Of a stretch of 64,000 nt of DNA, positions 46,139 through 55,900 are shown piece after piece. The notes beneath the pieces were generated by a model. That model saw nothing but the letters and a program-made list of their open reading frames with translations. It was not told the DNA's origin and did not search any database. The DNA lies in contig JALHNO010000005.1 of NCBI GenBank assembly GCA_022843465.1, positions 24,691 to 88,690 on the forward strand, written 5' to 3'. This stretch comes from Pseudomonadota bacterium. GTDB taxonomy: Bacteria; Pseudomonadota; Gammaproteobacteria; Xanthomonadales; Ahniellaceae. The stretch's first letter is position 1. The number at the start of each line of letters is the position of its first letter. A program made the position numbers and the translations under genes.

Positions 46139-47740
46139 TCAGAGGTTCTGGTAGTTTGGCCCTGCGCCGCCCTCGGGCGTCACCCAGTCAATGATTTGAT
46201 AGGGATCCTTGATATCGCAGGTCTTGCAGTGCACGCAGTTGGCGGCATTGATCTGCAGACGGCGCTCGGCGCCGCTGCCGACCATTTCGTAGACGCCCGC
46301 CGGGCAGAACCGGGTGCAGGGATTGTCGTATTCCTGCGCGCAGCGATCGATGCAGATACTGGTGTCGCTGACCCGCAGGTGTACCGGCTGGTCTTCGTCG
46401 TGCTGGGTGCTGGCGTAGAACACCGCAGCCAGTCGATCGCGTGGTGGCAGTGATTTTTCCTTGACGAAGTCCCGGCGTGGCGATTCGTACTCGCTGAGCT
46501 TGCGTGTCTGCGCATGGTCGGCGTGGTTGCGCAGTGTCCACGGCGAGCGTCCGCCGGTAATGGTTTCCCAGGCCGAATTGAGCAGGCCGAGCCAAAGGCC
46601 GCGATGAAAGCCGGGTTTGAAATTGCGTACCTTCCTCAACTCGGCCATCACGGGCGAGGCGCGCAGCGTGGCATCCCAGCCGGCGCTGCCGGCACGCGCG
46701 ACGATATGTTCGGCAGCCAGCATGCCGCCGCGGATCGCCTGATGGGTGCCCTTGATCTTGGGCAGGTTCAAGGTGCCGGCGCAGTCACCAATGAGCATCG
46801 CGCCCGGCATTTCGCACTTCGGAAGCGATTGGAAGCCGCCCGAGGCGATCGCCCGCGCACCGTAGGAGAGTATGCTGCCGCCTTCAAGCAGGGGCTTGAA
46901 CTTCGGATGGTGCTTGAGCTGCTGGAACAGTTCGAACGGTGGCAGCTTGCTGTCGCGGTAATCCAGGCCCGTCACGTAGCCAACGGCGACGCGGTCCTTG
47001 TCGAGGTGATAGACGAAAAAGCCGCCATAGGTGGCGTTGTCGGCCGGCCAGCCCATGCCGTGCTGGATCAATCCAGGCTTCGCGCGCCCCGGCGGCAGTT
47101 GCCAGAGTTCCTTGATGCCGATCGAGTAGGTCTGAGGATCGCAGTCGGCATCGAGCTTGAACTGCTTGACCAGGCGCTTGGTGAGATGGCCGCGGGCGCC
47201 CTCGGCGAGCACCGTGATGGGCGCCTTGATATCGATGCCCTGGGTGTAGCCGGGCTTGTGGCTGCCATCCCTGGCCACGCCCATATCGCCGATGCGCACG
47301 CCGGTTACCGCGCCGCTGTCATCGTGCAGGGTTTCGGCGGCAGCAAACCCGGGATAGACCTCGACACCCAGGGCCTCGGCCTGGGGTGCCAGCCAGGCGC
47401 ACAAAGCGCCCAGCGAGACGATGAAGTTGCCGTGATTGGACAGTTGCGGCGGCGTCGGCAGCTTGAAGCCGCCGGTCTTGTTCAGCCACCACAGCTCATC
47501 GTCACCGGCGGGCACGCAGATCGGCGGCGGGTTGTCGCGCCAGCCGGGCAGCAATTCATCGAGCGGCCCAGGTTCGATTACTGCACCCGAGAGGATATGC
47601 GCGCCGATCGTGGACGACTTCTCGATCACGCAGACATTCAGCTCGGCCTTGAGCTGTTTCAGCCGGATCGCAAGTGCAAGGCCCGCCGGGCCGGCCCCGA
47701 CGACGACGACGTCGTACTCCATCACATCGCGCTCGCTCAT
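46139..47740 (-). CDS. Electron transfer flavoprotein-ubiquinone oxidoreductase
   Basis: A 533-residue inner-membrane-associated flavoprotein that passes electrons from ETF to quinone. The FAD motif is YDVVVVGAGPAGLALAIRL at the N-terminus. GYVTGLDYRDSKLPPFELFQQLKHHPKF and GDCAGTLNLPKIKGTHQAIRGGMLAAEHI are family blocks. The 4Fe-4S cluster ligands lie near the end in CAQEYDNPCTRFCPAGVYEM and NCVHCKTCDIKDPYQIIDW. It completes the chain begun by etfB-etfA, 6.3 kb away on the same strand; the C25 peptidase 1 gene, a REP array and the ATP-grasp gene lie between. Confidence 0.95.
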   Translation of the reverse strand: MSERDVMEYDVVVVGAGPAGLALAIRLKQLKAELNVCVIEKSSTIGAHILSGAVIEPGPLDELLPGWRDNPPPICVPAGDDELWWLNKTGGFKLPTPPQLSNHGNFIVSLGALCAWLAPQAEALGVEVYPGFAAAETLHDDSGAVTGVRIGDMGVARDGSHKPGYTQGIDIKAPITVLAEGARGHLTKRLVKQFKLDADCDPQTYSIGIKELWQLPPGRAKPGLIQHGMGWPADNATYGGFFVYHLDKDRVAVGYVTGLDYRDSKLPPFELFQQLKHHPKFKPLLEGGSILSYGARAIASGGFQSLPKCEMPGAMLIGDCAGTLNLPKIKGTHQAIRGGMLAAEHIVARAGSAGWDATLRASPVMAELRKVRNFKPGFHRGLWLGLLNSAWETITGGRSPWTLRNHADHAQTRKLSEYESPRRDFVKEKSLPPRDRLAAVFYASTQHDEDQPVHLRVSDTSICIDRCAQEYDNPCTRFCPAGVYEMVGSGAERRLQINAANCVHCKTCDIKDPYQIIDWVTPEGGAGPNYQNL

Positions 47741-48018
47741 CGTCGTGCTCCGTTACGTAAGCGTCGATTATCGGGGCAGGGGTCTGCAATCGGCAACGTG
47801 TGTGCATTGTTCACCGGAATTGGCCAGCTTTGGCCCGATTCTTGTTATTATTCAGGGGAGTGCCTGTTGGACAGCCCAACGGTACGCTGGGAACAGGGAG
47901 TCGGGCCATTGCGAAGACGGAGAAACCGTCTCGCCTGGCCAGCCTCTGTGCTCAGTCCCTGGGCGCTGAGTCCTCGCGCTCCCTGTCATCTAGCCGCTGC
48001 TGCGGCTCGGGAGTTGTT

Positions 48019-51000
48019 ATGCGCCATCATGATTCGAAGCCACTGTCTGGTTCCGCACTGCGTGGGCCGGCTTTCATTCTGGGGATGCTGTGCTGGCTGT
48101 TTGCTGCGAGTGCTGCGGCTCAGATCGTCTACTCCTACGAGTCCACAACGACGGGAACGATTCCGGAGAGCGCGGCTTGCCCGACGCCTCTTGAACGTAC
48201 TTTTGTCGTTACCGACTCATTCACCGTGGCAGCTATATCGCTCGGCATAGATTTGACGCACACAGATCGCGGACAGGTGCGAATCCAGATCGTAGCGCCC
48301 AATCTGGCGGTTTTCACCGCTACCCCGGGCAGCGGAGGAGATGCCAATGACGACTACCGCATGACGCTATCGTCCAATGGCGAAGGGGTTCTGAATGACG
48401 GGGACGCTGACCCCGCAGCCAATTCCCGATATCGCCGTCTGGTCAACGTCCCGGGTATCAATTTCTACACCGGAAATTCGGCCGGAACCTGGCGGGTTCG
48501 CGTCTGCGATCTGGATACGGCGGGGGCTGCGGGAACCTTGCTGCGCACCCAACTGATCCTGCGCGATGATGTGGGCACGGCGGTCTCGGCCTGCGGTACC
48601 AATCTGACGTATGACTGGGCCAGCAACGGCGCCCTGAACCCCTTCGTCAGTTTTTCTGTGGGCGGGGTGACACTCACCCAGACGTCAACCAGCGGCGAAG
48701 CCCCGGCGGATGTCGCGGCGGACCCGAGCTTCATCACGCGTACGACGACCAATGGCAACCACCCCGGATACTACTCCCTGCACTTTGACACCAGCGGAGA
48801 GAATGAGCTGTCGGCGGAAAATGTGATCTTTACCTTTTCCGAGGCGGCCACATGGCTGACCTTTTCGCTTCTGGACGTGGATCGCCAGGACAATGGTGGC
48901 GGCGCCGGCTGGGAGGACTACATCCGCGTCGATGGTTTCGACGACGCGGGGGTCCAGGTTCCCAAGCAGATGACGCTGGCGAATGCGCAACTGCAGTTCG
49001 CCGGCGACTGGGTTGAGGCTGACGCCACGGTCGCACAGACCAGTACCAACGGCAATGTGGTGGTCCGATTCGTTCGGCCGGTCCGCTCACTGCGCGTCGA
49101 ATATGCGGCTGGTGATGATTTCGCCGGTGGACAAGTCTTCCAGGTGATCGGCCTTTCTGACTTCCAGTTCTGTGCTTTCGACTACGGTGACGCTCCTGAC
49201 AGCTACAACACCACTATTGCCGCCGGAACAGTGACCCGCAACACCATGGGGGCGCGCGATCTGTTCATGGGCACCGCCCCGGATGGTGAATCGGATGGAC
49301 AGGCGTCAGTCAATGCAGATGGTGACGGCAATGACGAGGACGGAGTGACATTTCCGACGCTGATCGCCGCACCGCCCGCAGTACAGCGCTGGCAGTGTGG
49401 CGCGTATTTGACTTCAGTGGGCGAATATTGCGTTTCGGTGAACACGACCAACAATATCGGCGCCACCGCGCAACTGGTGGGCTGGATCGATTTCAATGGC
49501 GACGGTGATTTCAACGATGCCAATGAACGCTCATTGCCGGAGCTCGCCTTTGGCACCGGCGGCGCCGTCGACAACACCTTTGCAACCGGCAATGTGCCCG
49601 CCGGCACGGGTACCCGCGTCTTGCGCTGGACTGGCGTCAACAATGCCACCAGCGCGCAGACCTACCTGCGCGTGCGGCTTACTACCGATGCCAGCTTCTT
49701 TACCGCCAATCCGCAACCGAACGGCCAGCTCACCGGCGGTGAGACCGAGGACCACCGCATTCCGGCGAGCACGCTGGCGGTGAGCCTGAACTGGGTCGAG
49801 TCCTATGTCGACGCCGGGCAATTGCACATCGCGTTCTCTACGGCGACGGAATCCGGCAATGTCGGCTTCAGCATTCACGAGAAGCGTGGCGATGCCTACG
49901 AGCGGATCACCAGCCAACTGTTGCCCAGCCGCAGCGTCGATACCGCCGATGTATCCCAGTACAAGCTGCAACTCCCGCAAGTGCCAGCGAGCGGCGAGTT
50001 CTTTATAGGCGATCACGACACCGAGGGCCGCACGACGCTGCGTGGGCCGTTCACGGTCGGCGAGACCTACGGCTACAAGGTGCAGGCGCGCACGGTCGAC
50101 TGGGCTGCTGTGCGGGGCAGTGTCAGTGCAGATCGCGAGCGGCGCGCGGCCGCCGGAGCGATTCAAGGTGCCAAGCTCTGGGTTTCTGCCGCTGGCTTCC
50201 ATCGCGTGACCGCGGCGCAGTTGCTGGCTCAGGGCGTGGATCTGGCAGGAACGCCAGTGGACCAGATCGCCATCAGTTTCCGCGGCGCTGGCGTTCCACG
50301 GCGCGTACATCCCGCGACTGGCGTGTTCGGTTCGGGCTCCTACATCGATTTCTACGCGACGGAAGCTTATTCCCTGTACACCGCCGACCTGCCCTTCCTG
50401 CTCAAGACCGACGGTGTTGGGGTCGTCCGCATTCATGGCGATGCGCGCACCGTGCAGGACGTTCGTCCGGCCTGGTACTGGGCGACTGTGACCTATACGC
50501 CCGAGCTGATCTACAATTTTGCCTCGCCGACGGCCGATCCCTGGCATGCGGCGCGCATGCTGGCTTTTCCCGGAGCGCCCTCTGCGGTGGACCTGAGCCT
50601 GCAACCGACGGCAGCGGCGAGCACAGAGTTTGCTCCTGTTCTGCGCGCCGATCTGATTGGCGTCACCAATTGGTCTGGGGCTGGACAGGATCACCACGCC
50701 CGGATGCGCTTCGGCGGCAACGAGGTTGCCGAGGCCAGTTTCGATGGCGTGCGCGCGCATTCAGTCACCGCCTTGCTGCCGCAATTGACCGGTGGCAGTA
50801 CGCAGGTTTCGATCGAGACCACGGGCAACAACGGATTCAGCTACGACCTGATCTATCTCGATAAGGTGGAGCTGCGCTATCCGCGCCTGCCGGTGGCGGA
50901 TGCCGATGGTCGCCTGCTCATGCGTGACATCAATGCCGACATGGGCAGCGGTGCCGAGATCGGCGCTGATGATGACGGCACGATCGGATTCCTCTCTGGA

Positions 51001-52269
51001 TTTGAAGGCGACGATCTACGCCCTGGCTTCGTTGCTTCCGGACTCCCGGCAGGGCCTGCGGTGGCCTATGCCGGTCATGGCGAGGACTGGACGGCGCTGA
51101 CATCGGTCAGCGCCAGCGGCGGGTCGGCCGCGGTCCCCTTCATTCCCGGCGCTGATGCATACTGGGTGTCGAGTACCGGTGCTCTGCGAACGGCACGCGT
51201 AGAAGCCTTGCCGGCCGATGAAGACATCGTCTCGGGAAATGTCGACTATCTGATCATCAGCCACAGTCTGTTCCTCGATGATCTGGCTGACATCGTGGCG
51301 CTCCAGCAGTCGCGCGGGCTGACCACGCGTGTGGTCGATGTGGCACAGATCTACCAGCAGTTCGGTGATGGCCTTCCCGAGGCCGACGCTATTTCGGCTT
51401 ATCTGCGCGCGGTGGCCACGCCGATGGGCGTGGACTATGTTCTGCTGGTTGGCGCTGACACCTATGACTACAAGAATTATCTCGGTACCGGGTCGGTGAG
51501 TCTGGTACCGACGGTGTATAGCGCCGTCGGCGATATCGCCTACACGCCAACCGATGCCGCCTACGCGGACCTCGATGGTGATGATGTCCCGGAGTTTGCG
51601 ATTGGCCGGCTGCCGGTTCGCAGCATCGCTGAGCTTGCGGCGATACGCACGAAAATCCTCGCTGTGCAGGGCAGCAACCCGCAGCGCTCGGTGATTCTGG
51701 TCGCGGGAGGCAGCGATGGCGAGCTGGACTTCAGTGCCATAAGCGACGGCTTTGCCGGTTTGTTGCCCGGCATCTGGCAGAGCAGCGAGGCCTATGTCGA
51801 TGATATCGGTGTCCAGGGAGCCAATCAGGCGCTGCTTGATGAGCTCAATGGTGGCGTGCAGATGGTCAGCTATGTGGGCCACTCGGCGCCGATCCAGTGG
51901 AGCAGCGCCAATCAGACCGTACTGACTTCGAACCAGGTGCTCGGTCTGAGCGGTGGCGTGACCGATCTGGTGGTGCAATGGGGCTGCTGGAACAGCTATT
52001 TCGTATCGCCGAATGCGGACACGATGGCACATGCCTTCCTGCTCACGCCTGGCCGCGGTGCGGCAGCGGTGATTGGCGTTGCTGGACTCACCGGTGCCGA
52101 GGCGCACTCGGCGCTCGGCACGGCACTTTACCCACACCTGGCGCCCGGAACCCGAATCGGCGATGCGCTGCGCGCAGCGAAGTCATCGCTGGCGGGTGCT
52201 GCCGGTATCCACCGCGACATCCTGGTCTCCAGCACCTTGCTTGGAGATCCCGCCATGCCGATCCGCTGA
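48019..52269 (+). CDS. Secreted C25 (gingipain-type) peptidase 2 with P-domain and GEVED domain
   Basis: A 1416-residue exported protein. The signal peptide ends near residue 34 (ASAAAQ). Next is a proprotein-convertase P-type domain (about 45-165: ISLGIDLTHTDRGQVRIQIVAPN, TGNSAGTWRVRVCDLDTAGAAGTLLRTQLIL). Then a jelly-roll-like stretch, then a GEVED domain (about 390-585: FDYGDAPDSYNT, DEDGVTFP, VGWIDFNGDGDFNDANE, GGETEDHRIP). The shared region (KLWVSAAGFHRVTAAQLLAQGVDLAGT) leads to the peptidase, with GADTYDYKNYLG, His1288 (YVGHSAPIQW) and Cys1323 (VQWGCWNSYF). It ends TLLGDPAMPIR without a sorting domain. GGGAG lies before ATG 48019. Its N-terminal modules are unlike those of peptidases 1 and 3. 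Confidence 0.85.
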   Translation: MRHHDSKPLSGSALRGPAFILGMLCWLFAASAAAQIVYSYESTTTGTIPESAACPTPLERTFVVTDSFTVAAISLGIDLTHTDRGQVRIQIVAPNLAVFTATPGSGGDANDDYRMTLSSNGEGVLNDGDADPAANSRYRRLVNVPGINFYTGNSAGTWRVRVCDLDTAGAAGTLLRTQLILRDDVGTAVSACGTNLTYDWASNGALNPFVSFSVGGVTLTQTSTSGEAPADVAADPSFITRTTTNGNHPGYYSLHFDTSGENELSAENVIFTFSEAATWLTFSLLDVDRQDNGGGAGWEDYIRVDGFDDAGVQVPKQMTLANAQLQFAGDWVEADATVAQTSTNGNVVVRFVRPVRSLRVEYAAGDDFAGGQVFQVIGLSDFQFCAFDYGDAPDSYNTTIAAGTVTRNTMGARDLFMGTAPDGESDGQASVNADGDGNDEDGVTFPTLIAAPPAVQRWQCGAYLTSVGEYCVSVNTTNNIGATAQLVGWIDFNGDGDFNDANERSLPELAFGTGGAVDNTFATGNVPAGTGTRVLRWTGVNNATSAQTYLRVRLTTDASFFTANPQPNGQLTGGETEDHRIPASTLAVSLNWVESYVDAGQLHIAFSTATESGNVGFSIHEKRGDAYERITSQLLPSRSVDTADVSQYKLQLPQVPASGEFFIGDHDTEGRTTLRGPFTVGETYGYKVQARTVDWAAVRGSVSADRERRAAAGAIQGAKLWVSAAGFHRVTAAQLLAQGVDLAGTPVDQIAISFRGAGVPRRVHPATGVFGSGSYIDFYATEAYSLYTADLPFLLKTDGVGVVRIHGDARTVQDVRPAWYWATVTYTPELIYNFASPTADPWHAARMLAFPGAPSAVDLSLQPTAAASTEFAPVLRADLIGVTNWSGAGQDHHARMRFGGNEVAEASFDGVRAHSVTALLPQLTGGSTQVSIETTGNNGFSYDLIYLDKVELRYPRLPVADADGRLLMRDINADMGSGAEIGADDDGTIGFLSGFEGDDLRPGFVASGLPAGPAVAYAGHGEDWTALTSVSASGGSAAVPFIPGADAYWVSSTGALRTARVEALPADEDIVSGNVDYLIISHSLFLDDLADIVALQQSRGLTTRVVDVAQIYQQFGDGLPEADAISAYLRAVATPMGVDYVLLVGADTYDYKNYLGTGSVSLVPTVYSAVGDIAYTPTDAAYADLDGDDVPEFAIGRLPVRSIAELAAIRTKILAVQGSNPQRSVILVAGGSDGELDFSAISDGFAGLLPGIWQSSEAYVDDIGVQGANQALLDELNGGVQMVSYVGHSAPIQWSSANQTVLTSNQVLGLSGGVTDLVVQWGCWNSYFVSPNADTMAHAFLLTPGRGAAAVIGVAGLTGAEAHSALGTALYPHLAPGTRIGDALRAAKSSLAGAAGIHRDILVSSTLLGDPAMPIR

Positions 52270-52321
52270 TCAGGCAGCGGACTCGGCCCACACGCCCTTG
52301 GATTGCGCCGGTCGCTCTAGG

Positions 52322-52342
52322 GAGCGCGCCGCAAGCGCGCTC
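52322..52342 (+). terminator. Hairpin after C25 peptidase 2
   Basis: GAGCGCGC-CGCAA-GCGCGCTC is a perfect 8-bp stem, 52 bp after the stop codon. There is no T tract; it could act as a weak terminator or be a REP-like element. Confidence 0.4.
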
Positions 52343-52914
52343 GCCTGATGCGGCAGCGGCCATGGTGGCGGTCGCAGCCCGGCCAAGGGCGCGATCACAT
52401 CGAGCGGCGGGGCCGCTGGCAACGCGCAGTCGCCTGTTGTGTTCAGGCGCTGTGGCATGGTTGCCGGTTACGGATTCGGGTGCATGCCAACTCTTCCGAT
52501 CCTGTGCGGCGTTGTAAATAATCGCCAACACAATCGCGCCGGCTGTCCGATTGCTGTACAAAGTGACAAAGCTTGTGGGGTGATGGCCGGACTGAGGCCA
52601 GTGGGGGGCAGCACGTACCTTGCTTCGGACGAAGAAGCATCAATCAGGGGTATTTCATGCATCGGAGCAGCGGGGCGTGAAGCGAAATGCTGCATTCGCC
52701 ATTCCAGGCGTTCGTAGCGGACGCTGTTCTGGACTCGCTGCGTCATTGCCCGAAGGCTGGGCCCGGGGCAGTTCAACCGGGTGTTTCCGTCTGGCCTCGC
52801 TGGACTGCCCGGCCGTCGTGCAACGACGCGTCGCCGCAGCGTTGCATATCAATCATCCGGCTTCACCGCACCGGGTCATTGAATCGTGAGCCGCTTTCCT
52901 AGAGGTATTAGCCA
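52343..52914. other. Leader region of C25 peptidase 3, no gene seen
   Basis: Short frames are open here but none looks like a protein or has a good ribosome binding site. The region between about 52500 and 52580 is less GC-rich and is the likely place for the promoter of the next gene. No repeat or known regulatory RNA was recognised. Confidence 0.4.
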
Positions 52915-55900
52915 GTGACCGCACTACAGCACACTAAATTCCCGACGGCCGGACAGCCGGCCCGGCTGCGCCTTCCGAGCGGTCCAATACGCCTCTCCGA
53001 TCGAGTTTTGCAGACTTTTGTCGGCCGCCGGAAGACGCATCAACTGGCAAGTCTGGCGCTGTTGCTGCTCGGCACTCTGTTTGCCGGCACCGCTTCGGCC
53101 GCCCTCACGGTGCAGCCGATCACCTGGAACATCATCGGTCTGGACAGCAACAATGTCACGGTCGGGCCGAATCGCTTCCCTGGTGGGGCGCGCGTCTGTA
53201 CCGACGCTACACCCAGCAATGGCAGCGTGACGGTTACCTGGAACTGGACTTCGGCCGACCCCTTTATTGATCTGCGGGTGGGCTCGCAAAATCCTGTGAT
53301 CCTGGCGCCACTGGCTGCGAACAGCTGCGCCGACGCTTACTTTGAAGTCGAGATTGTGCGCAATAGCGCGGCCTACAACCACACCCGGCGCTATCGCATC
53401 GATGCCGACGACGCCGACCCGGGCGTGAGTTCTTCGCCGATTCCACGCGAACTGCTGGTGGAGCGCTTGATTTCACAGAGCCGCAATTCGATCAGCGACA
53501 TCCAGTATGGAACCACCATTCCCGGACTGACTTCGGTAGCGGCGGGCGGGGCGTTGAATCTGGTCGTCGGCAACACCTACTTCATTCGCCTGATCGGCGG
53601 CACCGCGACGCAGGGCTATGAACAATTGGAGACGTTCATCGGCTTCAAGAACACAGTATTCAGAGTGCTCGATGTCGACTCGACGTTTCCTGCGGATTCA
53701 TCGGCGACGGTGTCGAGCCCCACCGACACCCTGTACCTCGATGGTTGCGTCTGGGAAAACGATATCGACAGTCCCAACTACCTTTCCTGTCTTTCCACCG
53801 GCAAGGCTGGCGGCTCGCCGGTGGCAATTACCTATCAGGTGCAGATCATCTCGGGCGGCGGCACCACAGAAACCCTGAATTCACTGTTCCATGATTTTTC
53901 CGGCAGCAGCTATCACTACAACGCCGACTACTCGTCGAGCGCGCGCTTCGCCAATATTCTCGATCCGACCACATCGACGATCAGCAAGAGCTTTACCCCG
54001 AGCACCATTCCGGTCAATGGCACCTCAACCTTGTCCTTTGTCATCGGAAATCCAAATGCCTTTTCAGTCAGCGGCTACAGCCTCATCGACAATTTGCCCG
54101 CAGGCGTAGTCGTCGCAGCACCCGTGACGACGAGCACCAGCGGTTGTGGAACCGCCCCGACATTTGCGCCTACGGCTGGCGCGACCAGCTTGTCGTTTTC
54201 CAACGGCACGGTCGGTGCAGGCAGCAGTTGTACGTTTACGGTGCAGGTCACCAGTGCGGCAACCGGCACCTACAACAACACCACGGAATTCCTGCTGATC
54301 GATGGCATCAGCACGACACGCACCGCGTCGGCCTCGCTGGTGGTCAACAACATGCCGGCCCCGCCTGCCTGTACGAATGGACTGGAGCTGGCCACCTGGA
54401 GGATGGAGCCGGCAGCGGGAACTTCGACGCCGCCGCTGTTCACTTTCAAGAGCAGCCTCGCCAGTTCTGCCACGGCAAGCTACTCCGGCACGGGAACTCA
54501 AATCATCTCGACGGTAGCGCGCACCGGGGCGGCGGTAAATTATTGGCAGGTTACTGGCGGTTGGCCGCCCAACGCCACGGGATTCCCCAATCCCGCTGCG
54601 CCTTACTTCGAGTTTGTACTCGATACCACAAATTTTACAGCTGCCCGGATTGCCTTCGATTACAAAGTCGATGACAACTGGGCAAACGCCGCAAACAATC
54701 ATCTCTACGTCTACTCAAGCGCCAATGGCGGAGCGTTTACCAATCTCAGTGACACTACTGGTTTCACCAAGAACGATCCCTTCGTGAATCGTGCCGACAA
54801 TGCGGCGACCACGGGCTCAAGCACCACGACCTTCCGGATCAATGTGGTCGGCCAGCAGCAAAATACAGCGCAGTTCCTTCTCGACAACATTGTCATCACC
54901 GGCTGCGCCGTACCGCGCCAGCCGCCGCTGAGCAAGGCTTTTGTACCCAGCACGATCGCGGTGAACGGGACCTCGACGCTGACCTTTACCCTGGGCAACG
55001 AGAACAACATTGCACTCACTGGTGCCGGGTTTACGGATGTCCTGCCGACAGGGATACAAGTCGCCGCAACACCGGCGGTTTCTTCGACCTGTGGCACCTG
55101 GAGCCCAGCCCCGGTGGCTGGTGCGACCACCCTCACGTTCAGCGGTGGCACGATTCCGGCACGCGTTGGAACCACGAATGGATCCTGCACGCTTTCGGTC
55201 AATGTGACTGCCACTTCGGCAGGATCACGTACCAATGTCAGTGGTCCGATCTCGACCACGCAAACCGGCACCAATTCCGGTCCAACCGGGTTCGGCACGG
55301 CGTCGCTGACCGCAATTTCGCCGCCGGTGATTGCCAAGCAGTTTTCACCCTCCACGGTACTGACCGGCGGTGTCAGCACCCTTGCCTTCACGATCACCAA
55401 TCCCAACCCGAGCAATGCGATCGCGGGCGTGGCCTTCTCCGACACATTCCCGGTTGCACCGGGCGCGATGGTCGTCGCGGCAACGCCGGCGCCGAACAAT
55501 ACCTGCAGCCCGGCGGGTACGTGGACGACGACCCCAGGCGCGGCTTCGGTATCGTTGACGGGCGCAGGCGTACCCGCTGGTGGCAGTTGTACGGTGCGTG
55601 TCAACGTCCTGGCGCCTTCGCCAGCGGTGGGCACCTATAACAACACCAGCGGCAATGTCTCGCATCTCGTCAACGGCGTCAGCGTCAACGGCAATACCGC
55701 GAGCGCATCCCTGCTGGTGAACCCGGCATCGCCGGGCATTTCCCTGCTCAAGCAGGTCAGCACGAACGCGTCAGGTCCCTGGTCCTCGTACCTGGCGGTA
55801 CCGCTGGGCACTCCGCTTTTCTACCAGTTCACCGTGGAAAATACCGGTGATGTCGCCTTGGTCATGCCCGCCTCTCCGGGGTATGTCACCGATGTGAGTG

